A stretch of 8,727 nt of DNA from Desulfobacterales bacterium (GCA_022361135.1 JAKSBM010000108.1:1-8727), one strand, 5' to 3'; shown: positions 1 to 5,358, counted from the first letter of the stretch. Notes: generated by a model from the letters alone, not told the origin. Numbers and translations: made by a program.

Positions 1-2
1 GG

Positions 3-245
3 GATCCCCGGAAAATCAACGCAGCCCTGGACCACATGGACGCCGTCTCCATGAGCCGCCCCTTCATCCGGGAGCCCCACCTGGCCAACCGGTGGAAAAG
101 CGGCGACCTCACCCCGGCCACATGCGTCTCCTGCAACAAATGCCTGGATTTGATCGGCAGGTCGGGATTGGGTTGCATTTTCCACAAAAAAACAAATGAG
201 CTGCGCCCCCGGACTCCCCACCGGTTGTGCACGGTAATCCCCTGA
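3..245 (+). CDS. NADH:flavin oxidoreductase, old yellow enzyme family (3' end only)
   Basis: Only the last 80 or so codons are present; the gene runs in from before base 1 and ends at TGA 243-245. The visible protein contains the OYE-family C-terminal signature: a VSMSRPFIREPHL stretch, then an arginine-tryptophan (RW) and a GD pair, then CVSCNKC followed by a further cysteine ten residues on. The SRPFIREP segment is the last phosphate-binding/beta-barrel part of the FMN-binding TIM barrel. The C-x2-C-x2-C-x10-C pattern resembles the Fe-S ligand cluster of the trimethylamine dehydrogenase and 2,4-dienoyl-CoA reductase branch, but it also occurs in single-domain relatives that are not proven to carry a cluster. 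The gene stops shortly after this motif, so no second Rossmann domain follows. The enzyme would be a cytoplasmic flavin ene-reductase or NAD(P)H oxidase; its substrate cannot be told. No clear terminator follows it. Confidence 0.85.
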   Translation, partial: DPRKINAALDHMDAVSMSRPFIREPHLANRWKSGDLTPATCVSCNKCLDLIGRSGLGCIFHKKTNELRPRTPHRLCTVIP

Positions 246-258
246 AAGGAAAATGGGA

Positions 259-287
259 TTTTCAAAAATAGTTTTCTCATATATAGA
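259..287 (+). promoter_or_regulatory. possible sigma-70 promoter for the 411-566 small ORF
   Basis: This AT-rich stretch lies just after the OYE gene. TTTTCA at 259-264 could be a -35 box and TATAGA at 282-287 a -10 box, with a 17-base spacer. Each matches its consensus at four of six positions. A start near 293 would leave a leader of about 118 bases before the small ORF. The evidence is weak and rests on hexamer matching alone. Confidence 0.22.
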
Positions 288-368
288 TGAGCAAGGGCGA
301 TTCCACAGGGGAAAATCACCATTCAACGGCAGCCGAATCCCAGGTATTTTAAAACGGGCCGGGAATGT

Positions 369-395
369 AAAAAAAAGCCCCAGGGGCCATGCCCC
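369..395 (-). terminator. minus-strand hairpin followed by an eight-T run, with no minus-strand gene in front of it
   Basis: Read on the minus strand, GGGGC-ATG-GCCCC (395-383), or the overlapping GCCC-CTG-GGGC (387-378 area), is followed directly by eight T's (the plus-strand A-run at 369-376). This is the form of a rho-independent terminator. No convincing minus-strand gene lies between here and base 840, so it may end an unseen antisense or small RNA, be a relic, or be chance in GC-rich DNA. Confidence 0.35.
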
Positions 396-410
396 CATCA
401 CGGAGGAAAC

Positions 411-566
411 ATGGGATGTTCAAAATGCAACATCATGATTTCCAAGGGAGAAGAAAGGGAGCACCAGGAAACACCCCGGTGGGAAGATTGTTACGTTGAT
501 GCCTATCCCCAGCCCGCTTTTGTGATTCGTGGGGTCAGACCTTTGACCCAAGTATCCGCCCCTTGA
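411..566 (+). CDS. possible 51-residue small protein with a CxxC pair
   Basis: An unrecognised small ORF starts at ATG 411 behind a strong Shine-Dalgarno sequence (GGAGG at 403-407, four-base spacing) and ends at TGA 564-566. The protein starts MGCSKCNIMISKGEE, with Cys3 and Cys6 forming a CxxC pair and one further Cys near residue 27. The middle is acidic and aromatic, and no membrane segment or signal peptide is seen. Against it: the product is short, its last 10-15 codons run through an inverted repeat (532-549), and its stop codon lies inside the FNR-type palindrome (561-578). A CxxC small protein could bind a metal, but nothing beyond the residues supports that. I could not assign a family. 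Confidence 0.35.
   Translation: MGCSKCNIMISKGEEREHQETPRWEDCYVDAYPQPAFVIRGVRPLTQVSAP
532..549. repeat. short inverted repeat GGGTCA-N6-TGACCC, REP-like
   Basis: GGGTCA (532-537) and TGACCC (544-549) are perfect inverted copies around GACCTT. The sequence GTGGGGTCAGACCTT is, from memory, like repeats found around REP-associated tyrosine transposases (RAYT) in related bacteria, so this may be a single REP unit or a remnant. No transposase is present. It lies just upstream of the FNR-type palindrome and within the 3' end of the doubtful small ORF. Confidence 0.4.
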
Positions 567-578
567 TTTAAATCAAGG
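561..578. promoter_or_regulatory. CRP/FNR-family operator (perfect 18-bp palindrome)
   Basis: CCTTGATTTAAATCAAGG is identical to its own reverse complement. Its core TTGAT-TTAA-ATCAA is an exact match to the FNR consensus TTGAT-N4-ATCAA. The centre lies at 569.5. A -10-like TAAATT at 599-604 predicts a transcription start at about 611, which places the site at -41.5, the textbook position for class II activation. The gene that follows starts at 646. In Desulfobacterota the binding protein could be an FNR- or HcpR-like regulator; this site fits the FNR form better than the TTGTGA form of HcpR. Confidence 0.75.
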
Positions 579-598
579 CAGTGGCAATGGAATCCCTG

Positions 599-604
599 TA
601 AATT
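599..604 (+). promoter_or_regulatory. -10 box of the FNR-type promoter
   Basis: TAAATT sits 20 bases after the end of the palindrome. With a start at about 611 the operator centre falls at -41.5. No good -35 hexamer exists apart from the operator itself, as expected of an activator-dependent class II promoter. The predicted leader is about 35 bases. Confidence 0.5.
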
Positions 605-645
605 AATTGATAACAACCCACATTGAAACAGGGGGATAAAGGGCC

Positions 646-846
646 ATGGAGAATAAAACAAACCATTTTCAAATCAGGCGGACATTCGGGCTGGGGGTTC
701 TTCTCAAGCTCACCAAAACCCATGCCCGGGACCTCACCATTTCCACGGACGGGGTCAACTTCATCTCCGACAAAAACCAGGGCCAACTGACCCGTCGGGT
801 GGAAGCCACCCTGGCAAAACACAACATTGTCCTGAAATGCGAATAA
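646..846 (+). CDS. 66-residue conserved-looking protein of unknown function, first gene of an FNR-type unit
   Basis: ATG 646 follows AGGGGG (630-635) at ten-base spacing; the stop is TAA 844-846. The protein is small and basic, without signal peptide or membrane segment: a polar N-terminus, a short hydrophobic stretch (FGLGVLLKL, about residues 14-22), several Lys/Arg residues, and a single Cys two residues from the end. I do not recognise the family. Support for it being real is the C/G-rich third-codon usage like its neighbours, its place right after an FNR-type promoter, and the ten-base overlap with the next gene, which suggests coupled translation. The pair may form a membrane protein with a small cytoplasmic partner used when oxygen is low, but that is inference from context. 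Confidence 0.6.
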   Translation: MENKTNHFQIRRTFGLGVLLKLTKTHARDLTISTDGVNFISDKNQGQLTRRVEATLAKHNIVLKCE

Positions 847-1292
847 GCCGGGATCCGTTCAAGGCGTCAAAGCCCTTCCTGATCCGGGCGGCGGCAGTGG
901 TCTGGTTGACCGGCGTCCTGGTCCTTCTGGCCAAAAGCAGCCTGATTTTCATGGAAGCCGCAGTCCTGGGCACACCAATGGCTGTTATAGCCGGGGTTTG
1001 GCTGGCCGGCCTGGTCCTGGGACTGGCCAAGGGCAAATTCATGTTCACCCCCATCTGCTTGAAAAACATCACCCGCATCCATGCCCTGGACGCCCCAAAA
1101 CTGTGGCAATTCTACCGCATTCGTTTTTTCTTTTTCCTCTTTCTCATGGTCGGCTTTGGTCAATGGGCCCAGGATGCCTCTTCGGGCAACAGCCGTTACC
1201 TGCTTGCCCTGGCAGCCCTGGAATTGTCCGTGGCCATGGCACTGCTGTTCAGCTTTAAATGCTTTTTCAAGGCCCCGGCCCGCCGCAGGTAG
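837..1292 (+). CDS. four-helix inner-membrane protein, unknown function
   Basis: The 151-residue protein has about four hydrophobic segments (roughly residues 14-33, 40-64, 93-109 and 120-143) separated by short basic loops. An aromatic-rich run (FYRIRFFFFLFLMV) opens the third helix, and the C-terminus is basic (ARRR). ATG 837 lies inside the upstream gene, overlapping its end by ten bases, and no Shine-Dalgarno sequence stands before it, so it probably depends on translation of the 646-846 gene. There are no charged residues in the middle of helices and no known transporter or redox motif. I do not recognise a named family; it resembles small conserved membrane proteins of unknown role in Desulfobacterota. 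Transcription probably comes from the FNR-type promoter at about 611. Confidence 0.7.
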   Translation: MRISRDPFKASKPFLIRAAAVVWLTGVLVLLAKSSLIFMEAAVLGTPMAVIAGVWLAGLVLGLAKGKFMFTPICLKNITRIHALDAPKLWQFYRIRFFFFLFLMVGFGQWAQDASSGNSRYLLALAALELSVAMALLFSFKCFFKAPARRR

Positions 1293-1351
1293 TTCCCCAA
1301 GCGCCTTGCCTCCCCCTTGAAAAGCCCTCCCAAATGGGGGATATTCTCCCC

Positions 1352-2317
1352 ATGAAATTAGAACGCCTCCTTTCCACCATCCTCATCCTCCTGAACCGCC
1401 GGAAAATAACCGCCCGGGAGCTGGCCGACCATTTTGAAGTCTCCCTGCGAACCATCTACCGTGATGTGGACACCCTGAACCGGGCCGGAATCCCGGTGAT
1501 TTCCCTCCAGGGCCAGGGCGGGGGATATGCCATCCCCGAGCAGTTCAAACTTCGCCACCAGCTGCTCACCCCGTCGGACATGCGGGAGTTGCTGGCCACC
1601 CTCAAGGGCATCAACCAAAGCCTGAACCACCGGGACATTGAACGGGTGATCCAGAAATTCTCCGCCCTGCTGCCCCCCGGAGGGCCAGGCCGCCAAACAG
1701 CCAAATGGGATAAAATGAATACCCAGGTCGATCCCGGCCCCACCCTCCTCCTGGATGTCCGCCCCTGGGGCGATCCCCACCGCATGGCCCAACAACTGAA
1801 AAAAGTCCAAGCCGCCCTGGACAGCCGCCGCACCCTGACCTTTACCTACACCCGCCCCCAGGGAAGGCCCACATCCCGGGAAGTGGAACCCCACACCCTG
1901 GCATTCAAGGGGCATGGCTGGTACCTTTTGGCCTTCTGCCGGCTGCGGCAGGGGCATCGCGTGTTCAAGCTGGCCCGCATGGATGACCTGGAACTCACCC
2001 CCACATCCTATTCCCGGAAAACCCCACCCAAACCGGCCATGGCCTATTTTGCCCCACCCCCGGAATCCATGGCTCCCGTGGAAATCACCCTAGAATTCAA
2101 CAAATGCCTCTCCCCCCGGCTCAAGGAATACCTGCCGGACCACTGCCTGGAGCCCCAGGACGACGGCGGCATCCGGGCCACCCTTTCCCTGCCCGAGGAT
2201 GAATGGCTTTACGGTTTTATCCTGGGATTCGGCCCCGGGGTGGAAGTTCTGTCGCCCCCTGCCCTACGTCGCACCATTGGGGCCCGTCTGGCCGCTGCCG
2301 CAAAACAATACAAATAA
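1352..2317 (+). CDS. YafY-type transcriptional regulator (HTH_11 + WYL + WCX domains)
   Basis: The 321-residue cytoplasmic regulator has the full domain order of the family. An N-terminal winged helix (residues 1-60) holds the recognition-helix segment SLRTIYRDVDTL at 31-42. A linker leads to the WYL domain (about 150-220) with the diagnostic GHGWYLLAFCR at 187-197 and a conserved FKLARM at 205-210. A C-terminal WCX domain (about 240-318) ends in VEVLSPPALRRTI. WYL domains sense a nucleic acid or small ligand; the ligand here is unknown. I prefer ATG 1352 because MKLERLL is the usual family start and GGGGG (1336-1340) stands 11 bases before it; an in-frame ATG at 1334 would add six residues but has no ribosome site. 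Length is normal. The downstream GyrI-like gene and the palindrome between them suggest that this protein controls that gene. Confidence 0.93.
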   Translation: MKLERLLSTILILLNRRKITARELADHFEVSLRTIYRDVDTLNRAGIPVISLQGQGGGYAIPEQFKLRHQLLTPSDMRELLATLKGINQSLNHRDIERVIQKFSALLPPGGPGRQTAKWDKMNTQVDPGPTLLLDVRPWGDPHRMAQQLKKVQAALDSRRTLTFTYTRPQGRPTSREVEPHTLAFKGHGWYLLAFCRLRQGHRVFKLARMDDLELTPTSYSRKTPPKPAMAYFAPPPESMAPVEITLEFNKCLSPRLKEYLPDHCLEPQDDGGIRATLSLPEDEWLYGFILGFGPGVEVLSPPALRRTIGARLAAAAKQYK

Positions 2318-2329
2318 AAAAAACAAACC

Positions 2330-2345
2330 TGACACAGGGGTGTCA
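2330..2345. promoter_or_regulatory. palindromic operator TGACAC-N4-GTGTCA before the GyrI-like gene
   Basis: TGACAC (2330-2335) and GTGTCA (2340-2345) are perfect inverted halves around AGGG. A -10-like TAAACT follows at 2357-2362, so the palindrome would cover about -39 to -24 of a promoter starting near 2369. It lies between the WYL regulator and the GyrI-like gene and is the natural candidate target of that regulator. The binding assignment is inference. Confidence 0.6.
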
Positions 2346-2356
2346 CCCGGGGCGGG

Positions 2357-2362
2357 TAAACT
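2357..2362 (+). promoter_or_regulatory. -10 box for the GyrI-like gene
   Basis: TAAACT matches four of six positions of TATAAT and lies 38 bases before ATG 2401. No -35 box is found at normal spacing: the CTGACA at 2329-2334 resembles one but is 22 bases away. The promoter is therefore either weak or activator-dependent, with the palindrome 2330-2345 in the -35 area. Confidence 0.4.
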
Positions 2363-2400
2363 CTTTCCATAATTCAACCCAAGCGAATAAGGAAAATGAA

Positions 2401-2838
2401 ATGGAAAAGGTCAACCTCCCTTCTTTTGAGCTCTCCGGTGTGTCCGTCCGCACCAACGGCGCCAATGAAACCCAACCGGAAACGGCCCGCATCGGCGATC
2501 TGTGGCAGCAATTTTTCAATGATGTAAAAATTCCCCCGAAGACGGCCTACGGCCTGTACACGGAATATGAAAACCAGGACCAGGAAGACTATACCGTCAT
2601 TGCCGGACTGGCCGGGGAATATCCTTCACCCCAGGCCGTCTCCATCACCGTGCCCAGTGGGAGATACCTGAAATTTGAAACCCAGGGCCCCCTGCCCCAG
2701 GCCTGCATGGCGCTATGGCAGAAAATCTGGGAATTCTTTGGGGGACAAGGTGCACCCAAACGAAAATTTAAATGTGATTTTGAGGAATACAGCCAGGGAG
2801 GAACTTGCCTGGCCATTTACGTGGGGATTGAGGAATAA
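2401..2838 (+). CDS. GyrI-like small-molecule-binding protein (AraC effector-binding domain, stand-alone)
   Basis: The 145-residue cytoplasmic protein consists of one GyrI/AraC effector-binding fold. The typical features are in order: an opening beta-strand (NLPSFELSGVSV), a helix IGDLWQQFF at 31-39, the strand YGLYTEYE at 50-57, an acidic loop, YTVIAGLA at 64-71, the signature ITVPSGRYLKF at 91-101, the helix ACMALWQKIWEFF at 111-123, and a final strand (CLAIYVGIEE). Such stand-alone domains bind hydrophobic or cationic small molecules and often lie beside WYL or AraC regulators. ATG 2401 is preceded by TAAGGA (2388-2393) at seven-base spacing; longer in-frame starts lie inside the WYL gene and are not credible. 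The gene converges with the SYLF gene. The ligand is unknown. Confidence 0.88.
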   Translation: MEKVNLPSFELSGVSVRTNGANETQPETARIGDLWQQFFNDVKIPPKTAYGLYTEYENQDQEDYTVIAGLAGEYPSPQAVSITVPSGRYLKFETQGPLPQACMALWQKIWEFFGGQGAPKRKFKCDFEEYSQGGTCLAIYVGIEE

Positions 2839-2846
2839 GGAATTCT

Positions 2847-2874
2847 CCGGGGCAGGGAAGGTTCCCGGCCCCGG
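2847..2874. terminator. strong hairpin between convergent genes, no T-run at its 3' side
   Basis: CCGGGGC (2847-2853) pairs with GCCCCGG (2868-2874), and inside it GGGA pairs with TCCC, with one mismatch between the two stems and a four-base loop. It lies eight bases after the GyrI-like stop and 25 bases after the minus-strand SYLF stop. The adjoining run is six A's on the plus strand, so neither transcript gets a U-tract directly after the stem. It may stop or stabilise both messages, but it is not a textbook terminator. Confidence 0.5.
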
Positions 2875-2899
2875 AAAAAATTGTCATGGAAAAATGGCG

Positions 2900-3469
2900 T
2901 TAGAGGGGCTGGAAGTCAAACTTCTGGCCGCCAATGGAGGCCTCGTACATGAGGCCGCCCTGGGTGTGTACAAAGACGGCCATGCCCCGGAGGTATCGGG
3001 TTTCCATCTGGGTGCCCGTGGCCGGGCCCGCGCTCAGGCCGGCACTGCCCCCCTGGGTCCCCACCCGGGCCTGGGCACCGGCGGTGATGACCACGGCCGA
3101 GGCCGAGGCGTCAAACTCAAAATTGCCCCGGGTAAAGGCGTAGTAGGCTTCCTCGTTCTGGAAAAAGATGATCTGGGAAAACACCTGCCCCCCCAATTGA
3201 AATCCCAGGGAGACCTTGGTCATGGAGGTGGTGCCGGTGATCCGCCCCTGGCGGTAGACCCGGCCGCTGCCATAGGCGGCGCCCACAAAAATCCCACCCT
3301 TGCCGATCTGGGGGAAGACGGCATAGCCATAGGCATTTTTGAAAAAGGGTCGGACGGCCGGTGATTTTTTAAACACGGAGATGGTGCTTGCAACGGAATC
3401 GGCCCAGGCCGTTCCGGTCAGCAGACAAAGGGCCAGGAGCAGGGGAAGTATCAATTTTACAAGGCGCAT
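2900..3469 (-). CDS. secreted SYLF (YSC84-like) lipid-binding domain protein
   Basis: The 189-residue protein starts with a clear signal peptide (MRLVKLILPLLLALCLLTG) ending in an AWA cleavage motif at about residue 22; no lipobox cysteine is present, so it should be periplasmic or peripheral to the outer membrane. The mature part is one SYLF domain: AYGYAVFPQIGKGGIFVGAA (about 46-65), a YRQG turn, SLGFQLGGQVFSQIIFF (about 86-102), a glycine- and alanine-rich middle, and a closing GLMYEASIGGQKFDF. SYLF domains bind phosphoinositides in eukaryotes; the bacterial role is not settled. I chose ATG 3469, where GAGGAG stands about eight bases before and the signal peptide begins; the upstream in-frame ATG at 3508 would spoil the signal. 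It is a single-gene unit with its own putative promoter, isolated from ftcD by a terminator. Confidence 0.9.
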   Translation of the reverse strand: MRLVKLILPLLLALCLLTGTAWADSVASTISVFKKSPAVRPFFKNAYGYAVFPQIGKGGIFVGAAYGSGRVYRQGRITGTTSMTKVSLGFQLGGQVFSQIIFFQNEEAYYAFTRGNFEFDASASAVVITAGAQARVGTQGGSAGLSAGPATGTQMETRYLRGMAVFVHTQGGLMYEASIGGQKFDFQPL

Positions 3470-3494
3470 GGAATCACTCCTCATCTTTGGTTCT

Positions 3495-3524
3495 ATCTTA
3501 TTTATCACTTGGAATTCATATCAA
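3495..3524 (-). promoter_or_regulatory. putative sigma-70 promoter of the SYLF gene
   Basis: On the minus strand TTGATA (3524-3519) and TAAGAT (3500-3495) are separated by 18 bases, each matching the consensus at four to five positions. The predicted start near 3488 gives a leader of about 19 bases, just enough to contain the GAGGAG ribosome site. It lies downstream of the ftcD terminator, as an independent promoter should. Confidence 0.4.
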
Positions 3525-3566
3525 TTTGCCAGGGACTATACCAGCTTTGGCCGGATGGACCCAAAT

Positions 3567-3603
3567 AAAAAAAGCAGATATTACCCAATGGTAATACCTG
3601 CTT
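3567..3603 (-). terminator. rho-independent terminator of ftcD
   Basis: On the minus strand AAGCAG and GGTATTACC-type arms form a stem: AAGCAG (3603-3598) pairs with CTGCTT (3577-3572), and TATTACC (3596-3590) pairs with GGTAATA (3585-3579), with one mismatch and a four-base loop. The stem runs straight into seven T's (plus-strand A's at 3567-3573), then ATTT. It lies 54 bases after the ftcD stop and separates ftcD from the SYLF promoter. Confidence 0.85.
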
Positions 3604-3657
3604 GGTCACGATGTTAAAGCCCCGGGCCGGAATCCAGGCCCCGACCCGGAGTTTTAT

Positions 3658-5277
3658 TTAATCTCTACTGTCCAAGGCGGCCAGCACCTTGGCACACATA
3701 TCGGCGGCCCGATCCTTGAGGGACTCGGCCAGGGCCATGGTTTCGGCCTTGTAGGTCCCATCGGTGATGTCGGCCATGTTGATGACCACGTTTTTATAGG
3801 CTCCCCAGATCCCCACTTCCAGGGCACGGGCCCCCACTTCCACGTCGGAACGGGAGGCGATGTTGGTGAATTGGGCCGCACCCAGCATGGCATCCCAGGC
3901 GGCATCCCCCAGCTTCATGGTGGTCAGGGGCACGTCGATGGCCTTTTTCAATCCCAATTGCATCTGTTCTCCACGGAGGGCGATCTCTTCATCGGTCTCC
4001 TTGGGCAGGCCCATGGCCGCCACAAAATCGTTGAAGGCATTGGTGTCGGCATCGATCATGGGGATGAGTGCATTGGCGGCGTCGTGGAGGGGGGGAATGA
4101 GTTCCCGCATTTTTTCATCCACATCCTCAAATTTGCGCACCCCCAGGGTGAGCTTGGTGACCATGGAGCCCAGGCCGGCGCCGATGGCGGCAATGGCGGC
4201 GGAAGCCGATCCACCACCCGGGGCGGAGCTGCGGCGGGCCACCTCTTCCACAAAGCCGCGAACGGTGAGGGAAGCCAGGGGCTCGTCCCGCTCCTCGGCG
4301 ATGATGTATTCGATGATCTTTTCCTTGGGATTAAAGGGGGCCACGGAATTCAACCCCAGCCGTTCCACGGCCAGGCGAACCTTCTGGTCCTCGTCCAGGA
4401 TGAAGAGCCCTTCCTTCTCCATGTAATAATCCGCAGCCATGAGAATGGCTTCCAGGGGAATAACGCCCACGATTTCGGAGCCGGAAACGGCCACGTTGAG
4501 CTCGGCTGCATCCTTTTTCACTTCTTCAAAAAGGATGTGGGGCGGGGTGACCAGATAATTGTTCAGATTCACCGTGACCTGGGCCAGGTTGTATTCGTCC
4601 ACGTACCAGCCCATGCCCTTGACCTCCTTGAGGCGTCCGGGCTCGTCGTCCCCCCGGCCGGCTTCCCGCAGGTTCAGGGCAATGCGGTGGGCCTGGTTGG
4701 AGGTGGAAAGCAGGTTAACATTGTAAGCGATGAGGAAGAACCGGGCACCGGTGACCGTGGCACCCCATTCCGGAACAAACTCGGCCGGACCGAAATCGGG
4801 CTTCCACTCGGGCATGACGATGCGGTCCTTGACAGCTTCATACTGCCCCTCACGGATCTGGGGGAGTTTTTTCCGGTAATCCTGGGTGGCGGATTCTTCG
4901 TAGAGATAGAGGGGGATTCCCAGTTCTTCGGCGGCCCGGCGGCCAAATTCCTTGGAACAGTCTACACATTCGTCCATGGTTACGTTGGCCACGGGAATAA
5001 AGGGGCAGACATCCATGGCCCCCATGCGGTGGTGCTCCCCGGTGTGGGTGGTCATGTCAATGCGCTCCCGGGCCACCCGGGCGGAGTTCAAGGCCCCTTC
5101 CACAACGGCTTCGGGGCTGCCCACAAAGGTATAAACGGTCCGGTTGGTGGATTTTCCGGGATCCACATCCAAAAGGCTGCACCCCGGAGTCTTCCGGATG
5201 GCCTCGGCAATGGCTTCAATGGTTTCGGGATTGCGTCCTTCCGAGAAATTGGGAACACATTCAACTATTTTTCGCAT
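3658..5277 (-). CDS. ftcD: bifunctional glutamate formimidoyltransferase / formimidoyl-THF cyclodeaminase
   Basis: The 539-residue cytoplasmic enzyme transfers the formimino group from N-formiminoglutamate to tetrahydrofolate, releasing glutamate, and then cyclises it to methenyl-THF with loss of ammonia. Length matches the mammalian fused enzyme (about 541). The transferase N-subdomain (1-180) opens with VECVPNFSEGRN and has STNRTVYTFVG (43-53) and HTGEHHRMGA (78-87), with the catalytic-position His82. The transferase C-subdomain (181-330) includes GWYVDEYNLAQVTVNL. The cyclodeaminase domain (340-537) has the glycine-rich folate-site segment APGGGSASAA (352-361) and the acidic DADTNAFN (409-416) holding the aspartate at the position of the catalytic one in porcine FTCD. 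Both active sites look intact. ATG 5277 follows AAGGAAAAGG. The activator gene lies 81 bases upstream on the same strand and a terminator follows. No other histidine-degradation gene is in view. Confidence 0.96.
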   Translation of the reverse strand: MRKIVECVPNFSEGRNPETIEAIAEAIRKTPGCSLLDVDPGKSTNRTVYTFVGSPEAVVEGALNSARVARERIDMTTHTGEHHRMGAMDVCPFIPVANVTMDECVDCSKEFGRRAAEELGIPLYLYEESATQDYRKKLPQIREGQYEAVKDRIVMPEWKPDFGPAEFVPEWGATVTGARFFLIAYNVNLLSTSNQAHRIALNLREAGRGDDEPGRLKEVKGMGWYVDEYNLAQVTVNLNNYLVTPPHILFEEVKKDAAELNVAVSGSEIVGVIPLEAILMAADYYMEKEGLFILDEDQKVRLAVERLGLNSVAPFNPKEKIIEYIIAEERDEPLASLTVRGFVEEVARRSSAPGGGSASAAIAAIGAGLGSMVTKLTLGVRKFEDVDEKMRELIPPLHDAANALIPMIDADTNAFNDFVAAMGLPKETDEEIALRGEQMQLGLKKAIDVPLTTMKLGDAAWDAMLGAAQFTNIASRSDVEVGARALEVGIWGAYKNVVINMADITDGTYKAETMALAESLKDRAADMCAKVLAALDSRD

Positions 5278-5324
5278 GGTACCTTTTCCTTGATCTCAAA
5301 ATTCCTAAAAGGAAACCTTGTACC
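5278..5324 (-). promoter_or_regulatory. ftcD leader stem-loop that pairs the ribosome-binding site
   Basis: On the minus strand GGTAC (5324-5320) and TTTCCTT (5315-5309) can pair with GTACC (5282-5278) and AAGGAAA (5291-5285), giving 12 base pairs with a small internal loop and a 17-base apical loop. The 3' arm is the Shine-Dalgarno region of ftcD. An alternative short hairpin, TTCC-TTTTA-GGAA, uses the same 5' arm and would free the ribosome site. The base pairing is seen; a role in translation control is inference. Confidence 0.4.
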
Positions 5325-5325
5325 A
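5310..5325 (-). promoter_or_regulatory. imperfect sigma-54 promoter candidate before ftcD
   Basis: On the minus strand TGGTACA-N4-TTCCT resembles TGGCACG-N4-TTGCW with correct spacing, but the key GC of the -12 element reads CC. It would start transcription about 20 bases before the ftcD ATG. The neighbouring sigma-54 activator makes it worth noting. It overlaps the 5' arm of the leader hairpin, so the two ideas are alternatives. Confidence 0.2.
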
Positions 5326-5358
5326 CATGGCGGAGCCCTTGTATATACAGGAGTTTCC

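Noticed and set aside
249..291. Small hairpins GAAAAT-GGG-ATTTTC and CTCAT-N6-ATGAG after the OYE gene
   Set aside because: Stems are short and AT-rich without a T-run, so they are not believable terminators for the OYE gene.
253..438. 61-codon plus-strand ORF with an AAGG sequence just before its ATG
   Set aside because: Its first half is an AT-rich, promoter-like stretch and its second half a GC hairpin. The product has no recognisable motif, and it overlaps the better-supported ribosome site and start at 411.
568..822. 84-codon minus-strand ORF opposite the 66-residue gene
   Set aside because: No ribosome site, and it covers the FNR-type promoter and the antisense of a better gene.
2675..3364. 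229-codon plus-strand ORF
   Set aside because: It runs antisense through the SYLF gene, which has a clear signal peptide and domain; the protein is glycine/histidine-rich as expected of an antisense reading in GC-rich DNA.
3611..3650. GC-rich hairpin between the ftcD stop and its terminator
   Set aside because: The possible arms (CCGGG, GGCC) pair only with large, uneven internal loops and no T-run follows; the stem at 3572-3603 is far better.
5278..5358. Tetrahydrofolate riboswitch before ftcD
   Set aside because: The leader is too short and lacks the conserved THF-aptamer core; only a simple stem-loop is seen.
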